From: an uncultured Treponema sp.
GTDB taxonomy: Bacteria > Spirochaetota > Spirochaetia > Treponematales > Treponemataceae
Direction of reading: 5' to 3'
DNA: 50,586 bases
NCBI GenBank assembly: GCA_905372235.1
Contig: CAJPOF010000009.1
Span: 1 to 50,586, forward strand
The translations under genes were made by a program, and so were the position numbers. The notes below the pieces were generated by a model. It worked only from the letters and a program-made list of their open reading frames with translations. It ran no database searches and was not told the origin of the DNA. This document shows positions 43,486 to 50,541 of this stretch, piece by piece (position 1 is the first letter of the stretch; the number at the start of each line of letters is the position of its first letter).

Positions 43486-44350
43486 TGCCCTGTACCGTTT
43501 TGTTCCGCAAAAACGACGGTCAAAATTCCGCCTCTTTTGCGGAATGATTTTTTTCACCTTTATGCGCCGTGCGTATTGGATGCTGAACCGTTCGCGATTT
43601 GTCAAACGGACGAAAATCCCCCTTGAAAAACTGAAACATGATTTTCCGTATGTCGCCGCCTCTCATTCCTCTCCGATTTTCAGGAATTTGAGCAAAGAGG
43701 ATACGGCTCTGCAAAACGGAAAAGCGGTGAACCTTTCGCTTGCAGCAGAACGTGTAAACGGAACGGTTTTAAGAGACGGAGAAATCTTTTCGTTTTGGCG
43801 TCTTGTCGGAAATCCCACTCGGCGGAAAGGCTACCAAAAAGGAATGATGCTCGTAAACGGAAAACCGGTTGCGGCGATCGGCGGCGGATTGTGCGCACTT
43901 TCAAACCTCATTTACTGGATGACGCTCCACACGCCGCTTGCTATAACGGAACGCTTCCGCCACAGTTACGACGTTTTTCCCGACTCGAATAGAACAGTGC
44001 CCTTCGGAAGCGGCGCTACCTGCGTCTACAACTACCGCGATTTGATGATTAAAAACAATACGGCATTCCATTTTGCGCTCTGCGTTCGGATTGAAAACGG
44101 AATGCTTGTGGGGGAGTGGCGGAGCGACAGCCCCATCGACAACTCATACGAAGTCTACCAAAAATCGCATTACATTTCGCACGAAGGAGCAGGTATTTAC
44201 GTTCGGCACAACACGCTGTACCGCAAGACGTTTTCGCTCCGAGACGGCGAACGCATTTTACTCTGCGACGAAAAAGTCGCCGAAAACCATGCGCTCATGA
44301 TGTACGAACCGCTTTTAGAAGCCGCCGCCGGAACGGAAAGAGGGGAGTAG
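43475..44350 (+). CDS. VanW-family protein
   Basis: A 291-residue protein with the VanW core: LSLAAERVNGTVLRDGEIFSFWRLVGNPT, GYQKGMMLVNGKPVAAIGGGLCALSNLIYWM, FPDSNRTVPFGSGATCVYNYRDLMIKN (each in pieces). VanW proteins accompany some vancomycin-resistance clusters and many non-resistance loci; their reaction is unknown. There are no van ligase genes here, so resistance should not be inferred. It overlaps the glycan-binding protein and is co-directional. A bidirectional terminator follows. Confidence 0.9.
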   Translation: MRDNALYRFVPQKRRSKFRLFCGMIFFTFMRRAYWMLNRSRFVKRTKIPLEKLKHDFPYVAASHSSPIFRNLSKEDTALQNGKAVNLSLAAERVNGTVLRDGEIFSFWRLVGNPTRRKGYQKGMMLVNGKPVAAIGGGLCALSNLIYWMTLHTPLAITERFRHSYDVFPDSNRTVPFGSGATCVYNYRDLMIKNNTAFHFALCVRIENGMLVGEWRSDSPIDNSYEVYQKSHYISHEGAGIYVRHNTLYRKTFSLRDGERILLCDEKVAENHALMMYEPLLEAAAGTERGE

Positions 44351-44353
44351 GGC

Positions 44354-44387
44354 ATAAACTTTTTTAATTTCCGTAAAAAGTTTTTAT
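44354..44387. terminator. bidirectional terminator between VanW and amylase genes
   Basis: AAACTTTTTT (44356-44365) pairs with AAAAAGTTT (44375-44383) around AATTTCCGT. It lies in the 46-base convergent gap and has T runs on both strands. Confidence 0.7.
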
Positions 44388-44396
44388 TTATGGCTT

Positions 44397-45752
44397 TTAT
44401 ATTTTTTTGAGTATTTTTAGCCAGCACGGATCCAACTGAACCGAGTTTGTGTTTTCGACAAAGCCTCCGTTCAGAACGTCTTCCCATTTTCCGTCAAGAT
44501 TTCTGTTCAGTTTCAAAGAGAACGGCTCTGTGTCTCCGTTCACGCATACCGCATATTTTTCGCCGAAAAACTCCCTTTGAAACGCAAACGCCTTGTTTTG
44601 GACGGCAAGTTCTGAGTAGTTTCCTTTTTTGAGGGCGGAACTGTTTTGCCTGATTTCAGAAAATTTTTTAATCGAATTGAAAAGGGCGTCTTTATCGCAC
44701 GATGGGTTTGCGAAGTCGGGAATACTATTGAACGGCGGAAGGGAAGGTCTTAATTCCCTGTCGTACGAACCGTTCCGTTTTCCTTTTATGCCGTATTCGC
44801 TTCCGTAATATATGGAAGGAATGCCCGGCATCGTAAAAAGAAGTCCGTACAGCGGAAAAAGGTATTCGTCCCTTGAGACGGCAGAAGCTATGCGGGTAAC
44901 GTCGTGGTTGTCAAGAAAATTGTAAAGCAGGTGTTCCTTGTAGATTCCGTAGTCGCCGTTCTGCCTGCTAAGAGCATACGCTATCTCGAACATATTTTGA
45001 CTGTTGAAACTTGACCAAAGACCTTTGTACGCCTCGTAGTTCGTTACGGAGTCAAGATTTCCGTTTTTAAGCCAGTTGTTGTAGTCGCCATGCACGACTT
45101 CCCCCATGAGCCAAAAATCATTCTTGATTTGTTTTGTCATTGAAGAAAGTTCCCTCAAAAATCCAAGGCTTATCACGTCGGCGGCGTCAAGCCTTAGTCC
45201 GTCCACATTAAATTCTTCTATCCAGAATTTTACCGCGCCAAAAAGATGTTCTTTCACTTCAGGATTTTCTACGTTCAGTTTTACAAGATCCTTGCAGCCA
45301 GCCCAGCCTTCGTAGTCGAACGGATCTCCAAGATTGCTTCTTCCGTCAAAGTTCATATTTGAATACCACGAACAGAACCTTGAATTCCGTGCGTTCTCTT
45401 TCAAATCCTTGAACGCAAAAAAATCCCGTCCCGTATGGTTGAATACAGCGTCCAAAACCAGCTTGAATCCCATCTGGTGAGCCTTTATGGAAAAGTTTTT
45501 AAAGCTTTCGTTATTTCCTATCCTTCTGTCTACGTGGTAATAGTCCACAGTATCGTAGCCGTGCGCCGTGCTTTCAAAAATCGGTCCGATGTAAAGGGCG
45601 TTCACTCCAAGTTCCTTGAGCCTGGGAAGTTCATTTTCAAAGGTCTCAAAAAAAGAGCCTTTTGGGGACGAAAAATCGTTCCTTTCGGGAGCGCCTGAAA
45701 GTCCAAGCGGATAGACATGATAGAAAATGCAGTCAGAGAAAGACGAATCCAT
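44397..45752 (-). CDS. GH13 alpha-amylase-family glycosidase
   Basis: A 451-residue cytoplasmic enzyme (no signal peptide) acting on alpha-glucans or maltodextrins. GH13 regions are all present: I DAVFNHTG (about 101-108), II VDGLRLDAAD with nucleophile Asp189, III FWLMGEVVHGD with acid/base Glu218, IV FLDNHDVTR with Asp284. YHVYPLG at the N-terminus and a short C-terminal beta domain (NGDTEPFSLKLNRNLDG) suit the neopullulanase/cyclomaltodextrinase group, but the typical N-terminal domain of that group is missing. GGAGA precedes the ATG. Expression is probably controlled by the double operator at 45907-45947. Confidence 0.93.
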   Translation of the reverse strand: MDSSFSDCIFYHVYPLGLSGAPERNDFSSPKGSFFETFENELPRLKELGVNALYIGPIFESTAHGYDTVDYYHVDRRIGNNESFKNFSIKAHQMGFKLVLDAVFNHTGRDFFAFKDLKENARNSRFCSWYSNMNFDGRSNLGDPFDYEGWAGCKDLVKLNVENPEVKEHLFGAVKFWIEEFNVDGLRLDAADVISLGFLRELSSMTKQIKNDFWLMGEVVHGDYNNWLKNGNLDSVTNYEAYKGLWSSFNSQNMFEIAYALSRQNGDYGIYKEHLLYNFLDNHDVTRIASAVSRDEYLFPLYGLLFTMPGIPSIYYGSEYGIKGKRNGSYDRELRPSLPPFNSIPDFANPSCDKDALFNSIKKFSEIRQNSSALKKGNYSELAVQNKAFAFQREFFGEKYAVCVNGDTEPFSLKLNRNLDGKWEDVLNGGFVENTNSVQLDPCWLKILKKI

Positions 45753-45773
45753 AACTTCTCCTGAAAAGTTTTA

Positions 45774-45870
45774 CGTGTGCGAAAGCGCACGAGTAGAATG
45801 ATGAAGTTCGCGAACAGCCACAAAACTTCCCGACACGATTTATAAGAAGAACGGCGAAAAAGTCGTTCTT
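45774..45870 (-). other. structured leader of the amylase gene
   Basis: Between the predicted start site (near 45922) and the amylase ATG lie two perfect hairpins, CGTGTGC-GAAA-GCGCACG (45774-45791 region, plus-strand reading) and AAGAACG/CGTTCTT (45847-45870), plus a weaker GAAGTT/AACTTC pair. The leader is roughly 150-170 bases, long for one gene, and holds no reading frame I can support. The rest of the 398-base gap up to 46150 is AT-rich. Confidence 0.45.
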
Positions 45871-45906
45871 AAAAAACGCACGCAAACCGTTCGCATTTTG
45901 TTTATA

Positions 45907-45957
45907 TACCGAGCGGTAAGTTATGTTTATAATATACCGAACGGTATGGTGTGTCAA
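45907..45957 (-). promoter_or_regulatory. amylase promoter with two palindromic operators
   Basis: On the minus strand, TTGACA (complement of 45952-45957), a 17-base spacer and TATTAT (complement of 45929-45934) form a near-consensus sigma-70 promoter. ATACCGAACGGTAT (45934-45947), a perfect palindrome with a two-base centre, fills most of the spacer. A second site, TACCGAGCGGTA (45907-45918), lies 28 bases downstream, near the start site. The placement suits a repressor; TACCG-NN-CGGTA resembles TetR-family operators. No regulator gene is in the window. Confidence 0.75.
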
Positions 45958-46150
45958 CAAGGTTGGTTGATTTTTATAAGTTGGTTTTAATTAATTATTT
46001 TCCGGCTAAAAAAAATTGTATCGGCGAAGAAAATAATTTTTTTCTAAAATTATTTAGCTGCTGATTTTTAGGGGCATTGTACTATTTTTTTGCTTTGGGT
46101 AATATGAAAAATAAAATCTCCGCTTTTTAAAGGCGGTTTTGGAGGTCAAA

Positions 46151-47041
46151 ATGAAAACTCGATTGTCGTGTATTTTTGTTTCCGTGCTGATTCTTTTTTT
46201 TGCGTTTTCATGCTCTAAGCGTGCGGCTCTTGTCGGACAGAATTACGAAGATAAAGCGATGCTTAGGATGTATTCTGAATCGGCGGCTTCGGATGCGTCA
46301 TTCGGTGAGATGAAAAAAGCGGCGGTAAACTCTGCGGTTCAGACTGCCTGGACTGCAGAAAAAAAACTCATAAAGACGGGAAACGTAAGTCTTGAGGTTA
46401 CAAACCTTGCCGAGTCAATATCGAAGGTTGAATCTTGGGCGGAAAATTTTTCAGGCTACGTCGCAAGTTCCTCCAGTTCAGAGCGGGACGCATGGTTTTC
46501 CGTAAGAGTTCCGTCGGCGGATTTTGAGAATGCGATGAATTCCACGGGAAGCCTCGGAAAGGTTCTGAACCACGGAATGAACAGCGAGGACGTAAGCGAA
46601 CAATATTACGACCTTGAAAGCCGTATTCAGAACAAAAAAGTCATGAAAGCAAAACTTGAAAACTATCTGAAAAGCGCAAGGGACATAAAGGACCTTCTGC
46701 AGATAGAAAAGGAACTCAATTCCGTGATAAGCGAGATTGACAGCATGGAAGGAAGGCTTAAACGTCTTTCAAATCAGGTTGACTATTCCACCATATCCGT
46801 ATCGCTTTCGCTTCCGTCGAACCACACGGATACGGGTTTCATATTCCCGGATATAGGAGAAGGTTTTTCATCTTTCATTTCGACATTCCTTGATTTCATC
46901 CTGGGTTTTGTCAAAGTGTTTTTCCTGATTGTGCTTTGCGGAATACCGATTCTTGCAGCTCTTTCGTTCTTCTATTGGATTCTCTTCGGCAAAGTTGGCG
47001 TCGTTATCCGGCTCTTTGATTTACTGAAGAGAAAGAAATGA
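46151..47041 (+). CDS. DUF4349 lipoprotein
   Basis: A 296-residue protein with lipobox FAFSC (Cys21). The DUF4349 domain spans about 70-285: KLIKTGNVSLEVTNLAESISKVE, FSGYVASSSSSERD, FSVRVPSADFENAM, a coiled coil around YYDLESRIQNKKVMKAKLENYL, TISVSLSLPS, and a C-terminal membrane segment (FVKVFFLIVLCGIPILAALS). The role of the family is unknown; members are membrane-anchored envelope proteins. GGAGG precedes ATG 46151. A small CCGC/GCGG hairpin lies just upstream of that site at about 46121-46136. Confidence 0.87.
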   Translation: MKTRLSCIFVSVLILFFAFSCSKRAALVGQNYEDKAMLRMYSESAASDASFGEMKKAAVNSAVQTAWTAEKKLIKTGNVSLEVTNLAESISKVESWAENFSGYVASSSSSERDAWFSVRVPSADFENAMNSTGSLGKVLNHGMNSEDVSEQYYDLESRIQNKKVMKAKLENYLKSARDIKDLLQIEKELNSVISEIDSMEGRLKRLSNQVDYSTISVSLSLPSNHTDTGFIFPDIGEGFSSFISTFLDFILGFVKVFFLIVLCGIPILAALSFFYWILFGKVGVVIRLFDLLKRKK

Positions 47042-47047
47042 TTTTTT

Positions 47048-47085
47048 GTGCAGGTCTAATCCTTGAAAAGGATAAGATCCTGCAC
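47048..47085. other. hairpin across the DUF4349/ComFB convergent junction
   Basis: GTGCAGG (47048-47054) pairs with CCTGCAC (47079-47085), and ATCCTT pairs with AGGAT inside. It covers the 3' end of the ComFB gene. A weak T-run follows on the plus strand, so it may terminate the DUF4349 message. Confidence 0.5.
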
Positions 47086-47760
47086 TTTCATCGTGAGCGA
47101 TTGGCTTATCGTGGTTTTTCGCTCCGATTCGCTCATAAGGACTATTTCAAATCCTTGTCGGACAGCAGGATAACCTTCCGCCTTTGCTTCCACCGTAAAC
47201 GAAAACTTTTTTGTCTCGTTCAGCGTAGCCGAGGAAAGTTCCTTGGGCCAAAAAGAGAACGAGCCTTTTGTTGAGGAGAATGTGGTTGCCGGATTCGGCC
47301 AAGAAAAATCGTGCATCGCTACTATTCCGTTTTGGTCAAGAAGCGAGATTTCCGCTCCTATCACAGGCTCGAATGTAGTTCCGTAGTATACGGCTCCGCT
47401 TATCACGGGAAAATTGAAAACTGGGGAAGTTTTCTTTCGTTCAGCGGAAGGCGTGTTCGGTTTTGCGGAAGTCTTGTGGTAAGGTCTTTGCACTGACGCT
47501 ATCACTCGTATCGCTTCCATCGAAAGGGCGGTAACGTCCGCATTGAGCTGGGAACTTTCAAGAAACTGGGCGGCGTACACTGCGCCTCTACCCGACACTA
47601 TGTAACGGGGGGTGAGTCTGTTCAGCACATAACTTATGGCATCAAGGCGACAATTTTCGCAGTCGCACGGAATCCAAGGTGTCTTTTCTTCCATAAGATT
47701 CTTATAAAGACCGTTGACGTTTTTTTCAACATACTCTTCCATTACATTGTGTACATTCAT
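47056..47760 (-). CDS. ComFB-domain protein with C-terminal beta-sandwich
   Basis: About 234 residues. Residues 1-95 are a ComFB (late competence) domain: NVHNVMEEYVEKNVNGLY, the Zn-binding-type CDCENCRLDAISYVLNRL, PRYIVSGRGAVYA. ComFB domains have been linked to cyclic dinucleotide or cAMP binding and to motility and competence. Residues about 125-225 form a carboxypeptidase-regulatory/transthyretin-like beta-sandwich (ISGAVYYGTTFEPVIGAEI, TKGSFSFWPKEL, FTVEAKAEGYPAVRQGF). There is no signal peptide. ATG 47760 fits the usual domain start but lies 19 bases from GGAGG; the open frame extends to 47853. Confidence 0.8.
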   Translation of the reverse strand: MNVHNVMEEYVEKNVNGLYKNLMEEKTPWIPCDCENCRLDAISYVLNRLTPRYIVSGRGAVYAAQFLESSQLNADVTALSMEAIRVIASVQRPYHKTSAKPNTPSAERKKTSPVFNFPVISGAVYYGTTFEPVIGAEISLLDQNGIVAMHDFSWPNPATTFSSTKGSFSFWPKELSSATLNETKKFSFTVEAKAEGYPAVRQGFEIVLMSESERKTTISQSLTMKVQDLILFKD

Positions 47761-47812
47761 AAGCCAATACGCAAAATGCGACCTCCGTTGTGAGTGAATA
47801 TTACCTTTAACA

Positions 47813-47839
47813 ATTATAACACACTTTGGGTATTTGCAA
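47813..47839 (-). promoter_or_regulatory. candidate promoter of the ComFB gene
   Basis: On the minus strand a consensus TATAAT (complement of 47813-47818) lies 15-16 bases downstream of a TTGCAA/CTTGCA box (47834-47840). It points toward the ComFB gene. The spacing is slightly short. Confidence 0.45.
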
Positions 47840-47981
47840 GAAAGATTTTTCATTATTTGATGAGTTTAGAAAAGTCCGGCGCTGTATAAAATCCTTTTAC
47901 TTTTCTGCAGTCTTCCTTTTGATGTCTTTGTTGTTCCAATTGCAAAATACATATTATTATATAAACCGAGGTGATAATATG

Positions 47982-48251
47982 ATGGTAGACACAGTACAGA
48001 TCATGCCGATTCCTCAATTACAGAAAACTCTTACTCAGACTGTTAGAAAAATTTCTGAAGACAAACAACCTGTATTTATTATGAAAAATAACACTATGGA
48101 AGCTGTCATAATGCCTTTTGACCGTTACGAAAAACTTGCCGAATTGGAAGAAATTGAAGAACAAAAAGAAATTTATTCTATGGTTCAGGAGCGAATGTGC
48201 CATTACGATGCTTCAAAAAATGTCAGCTGGTCATCTTTAAGGAATAACTGA
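47982..48251 (+). CDS. Phd/YefM-family antitoxin
   Basis: An 89-residue antitoxin (or 90 from the adjacent ATG at 47979). Family features: an N-terminal PIPQLQKTLTQTVRKISEDKQPVFIMKNN followed by MEAVIMPFDRYEKL (the 'prevent-host-death' core, in pieces), then an acidic helical tail that would clamp the toxin. GAGG lies upstream. Its stop overlaps the start of a RelE-type toxin gene (TGATG), the usual layout, but that toxin is broken. Upstream in-frame codons exist but are unlike the family. Confidence 0.83.
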   Translation: MVDTVQIMPIPQLQKTLTQTVRKISEDKQPVFIMKNNTMEAVIMPFDRYEKLAELEEIEEQKEIYSMVQERMCHYDASKNVSWSSLRNN

Positions 48252-48592
48252 TGGCTAAAAAATAGGAAGATAAAAAAGATGAATTTGATAAAATTTAACT
48301 TATTCCTGAGGCTGCTGAAGAATACAATAATTTGGACGGCAGCATAAGAGTTGAAGTAGACAATAAATTCGCTAGGCTTGATAAGAACCCATTTCTTGGT
48401 TATCCATTAGGAAACAAGGCGAATATGGATTTAACAGGCTTTTATAAATTGTACACTTGCGGAAAAACTGTACGTATCGTTTACAGACTTCTGACTCCGG
48501 AAAAAGTAGAAATTATAGAAATTTGAGGCATCGGTAAAAGAGAAAATATGGAAGTCTATAAAGATGTAGACGACAGAAAAAATAAAACCTAA
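48251..48592 (+). pseudogene. RelE/ParE-type toxin with three in-frame stops
   Basis: The frame starting at ATG 48251 reads MAKK, TAG (48263), then TAA (48296), LIPEAAEEYNNLDGSIRVEV, LDKNPFLGYPLGNKANMDL, TGFYKLYTCGKTVRIVYRL, LTPEKVEIIEI, TGA (48524), GIGKRENMEVYKD to a stop at 48590-48592. This is a full-length RelE/ParE fold with no frameshift, interrupted by one each of TAG, TAA and TGA. Two of the stops could come from single changes in TGG (Trp) codons. The toxin must be inactive unless rescued by a later start, which would lack the N-terminal helix. Confidence 0.85.
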
Positions 48593-48770
48593 CATACAGT
48601 TCAAATCTGAATAGACAGTCGAGCTGCTTTGCGGTTTCACTGCGTAGTTAGACGGGCTTCTTTCAGGTGGCTTGGAGGAAAAATGAGAAAGAGGTCTCTT
48701 ATTGGTTAAAATCTGGCGGATTCCTTGCTATGTGGGAATTATATATTTATTTTGATGATAAACGAGTTTT

Positions 48771-49574
48771 ATGGACAAATCTATTCAAGAAAAAAGACTT
48801 TCGTATCTTTTGGAAGCGTTCAAGGCGGAACGCGATGAATACAAGGATATTTTCGTGTCGGGTGATTTTGAAGAAAACCGGAGAATCTTGCGTTCCTTGA
48901 TGAATGTGAGGCTTCCAATTCCCATGCCAAAAAAAATCTTGAAAATCCAGGACGAATATCTTTCGTTCAGGGCAAATGAAAAAGGCATAGTGCGACTTTC
49001 GGATATTCCCGTTGCAAAAAGTCCAATTTCAATCTGGCAGGGGGACATAACCCGCCTTTGCGTGGATGCGATTGTAAATGCGGCGAACTCACAAATGCTC
49101 GGATGTTTTGTTCCGATGCACGGCTGCATAGATAACGTGATTCACAGTTTTTCAGGGGTTCAGCTAAGGGCTGAATGCAACCGAAAGATGAACGAAATGC
49201 GCGCTCTGTATGGAAAAGATTATGAGCAGCCCACCGGAGTTCCCATGCTCACGGACGCATACAACCTTCCTTCAAAAAAAGTGGTTCACGTCGTAGGACC
49301 TGTCGTTCGTTCAGGTCTTACGCCTGAAATCAAAAAAGAACTTTCGGACTGCTATCTGAATACTCTTGACTTGTGCGAAAAAAACGCCCTTAAAAGCGTA
49401 GCGTTCTGCTGCATTTCGACGGGCGTTTTTTGTTTTCCACCGAGAAGGGCGGCGGAGATTGCCGTAAAATCCGTCACGGAATGGATAGAAACTCATCAGG
49501 GAAGTATGGAAAGGGTGATATTCAATGTCTTTAAGGACGAGGACAAAAAATACTATGAAGAACTCATACGATGA
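48771..49574 (+). CDS. SirTM-linked zinc macrodomain (ADP-ribosyl hydrolase)
   Basis: A 267-residue protein with an N-terminal helical segment (about 1-85: YLLEAFKAERDEYKDIFVSG, RRILRSLMNVR) and a macrodomain (about 92-265): ISIWQGDITRLCVDAIVNAANSQMLG (in pieces), CFVPMHGCIDNVIHSFSGVQLRAEC, PTGVPMLTDAYNLPSKKVVHVVGPVV, SVAFCCISTGVFCFPPRRAAEIA. Its gene order with SIR2 and its Cys/His-rich loop identify the SirTM-associated class, which removes ADP-ribose placed by SirTM. The full length agrees with S. aureus-type homologues, supporting ATG 48771, though no good Shine-Dalgarno is seen. It overlaps the SirTM gene by 20 bases. Confidence 0.92.
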   Translation: MDKSIQEKRLSYLLEAFKAERDEYKDIFVSGDFEENRRILRSLMNVRLPIPMPKKILKIQDEYLSFRANEKGIVRLSDIPVAKSPISIWQGDITRLCVDAIVNAANSQMLGCFVPMHGCIDNVIHSFSGVQLRAECNRKMNEMRALYGKDYEQPTGVPMLTDAYNLPSKKVVHVVGPVVRSGLTPEIKKELSDCYLNTLDLCEKNALKSVAFCCISTGVFCFPPRRAAEIAVKSVTEWIETHQGSMERVIFNVFKDEDKKYYEELIR

Positions 49575-50541
49575 AAAATCCAACGGCTATCTTGAAAGCA
49601 TAGGAATGGGTCTTGAGGCTGCAAGGTCTTTGAGCGGCGAGATGTCCTTTGGAATCGGAAGCGAAGGCGAGAGAATTGCACGCCTTAAACATGAAATCGA
49701 AAGCGCGGACGCAATCCTTATAGGGGCGGGCGCGGGGCTTTCAACTTCCGCGGGACTTACATACGATGGCGAACGCTTCATGCGCTATTTTTTCGACTTT
49801 GCCCAAAAATACGGAATCAAAGATATGTATTCAGGCGGATTTTACCCGTTCCCCGACGAAAACACACGCTGGGCATGGTGGGCAAGGCATATTTATTTTA
49901 ACCGCTATATCGAGCCTCCAAGACCGGTATATAAATCTCTTCTTAGGATTTTCAGCGAAAAGGACTATTTTGTGCTTACCGCCAACGTTGACCATCAGTT
50001 TCAAAGAGCCGGATTTGACAAAAAACGGCTTTTTTATACGCAAGGGGACTACGGTCTTTTTCAGAGCGTAAAGGCGAACCTAAAAAAGACATATGACAAT
50101 TATGACTGGGTTATGAAAGTTATGGATTTTCAGGGATTTATAAAAGATGAAAACGGAGTTTTCAAAGTTCCTGCCGACGGAAAAATCTGTATGAAAATCC
50201 CTTCGGAACTTTTGCCGAAATGCCCCGACGACGGCTCCGGCTGTACAATGAACCTTCGTTCCGACGATTCTTTTGTGGAAGACGAAGGCTGGCACAAAGC
50301 GTCGCTTGCATACCATGATTTTATCGAGCGAGTGAAAAATCTTCATGTGCTTTATCTTGAGCTTGGAGTGGGGGCGAACACGCCGATAATCATAAAGTAC
50401 CCGTTCTGGAAAATGACGATGGATAACGAACGGGCGATTTTTGCATCGATAAACCTAAAAGAGGCGTTCTGTCCAAAGGAAATAGAAGAGAGGGGGATTT
50501 GCATTAGGGCGGACATTTTAACGTGTCTTTTAACGAGATAA
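49555..50541 (+). CDS. class M sirtuin (SirTM), protein ADP-ribosyltransferase
   Basis: A 328-residue NAD-dependent SIR2-fold enzyme. Motifs: ILIGAGAGLSTSAGLTYDGERF, ENTRWAWWARHIYFNRY, FVLTANVDHQFQRAGF, LFYTQGDYGLFQS, LYLELGVGANTPIIIKYPFW. The usual catalytic His-Gly is replaced by Gln-Gly (TQGDYG), as in class M sirtuins, which ADP-ribosylate a lipoylated GcvH-like protein rather than deacylate. The macrodomain partner overlaps upstream. ATG 49555 is preferred by position behind GAGGA; ATG 49525 is also in frame. The last 11 or so residues (ADILTCLLTR) are encoded inside the repeat at 50507. Confidence 0.93.
   Translation: MKNSYDEKSNGYLESIGMGLEAARSLSGEMSFGIGSEGERIARLKHEIESADAILIGAGAGLSTSAGLTYDGERFMRYFFDFAQKYGIKDMYSGGFYPFPDENTRWAWWARHIYFNRYIEPPRPVYKSLLRIFSEKDYFVLTANVDHQFQRAGFDKKRLFYTQGDYGLFQSVKANLKKTYDNYDWVMKVMDFQGFIKDENGVFKVPADGKICMKIPSELLPKCPDDGSGCTMNLRSDDSFVEDEGWHKASLAYHDFIERVKNLHVLYLELGVGANTPIIIKYPFWKMTMDNERAIFASINLKEAFCPKEIEERGICIRADILTCLLTR

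Noticed and set aside
43475..44350. Vancomycin-resistance locus because of VanW
   Set aside because: No vanH, vanA/B ligase, vanX or two-component genes are present; VanW occurs widely outside resistance clusters.
45733..45960. Small minus-strand frame of 75 codons upstream of the amylase
   Set aside because: It lies over the promoter, operators and leader hairpins and has no family resemblance.
47826..47981. 50-codon N-terminal extension of the antitoxin
   Set aside because: It has no ribosome site, is unlike the family and overlaps the ComFB promoter region; GAGG at 47968 supports the later ATG.
48263..48526. Recoding (such as UGA as Trp or Sec) in the RelE toxin
   Set aside because: All three stop codons occur in the same short gene, and each is used normally elsewhere; no selenocysteine-type element is seen.
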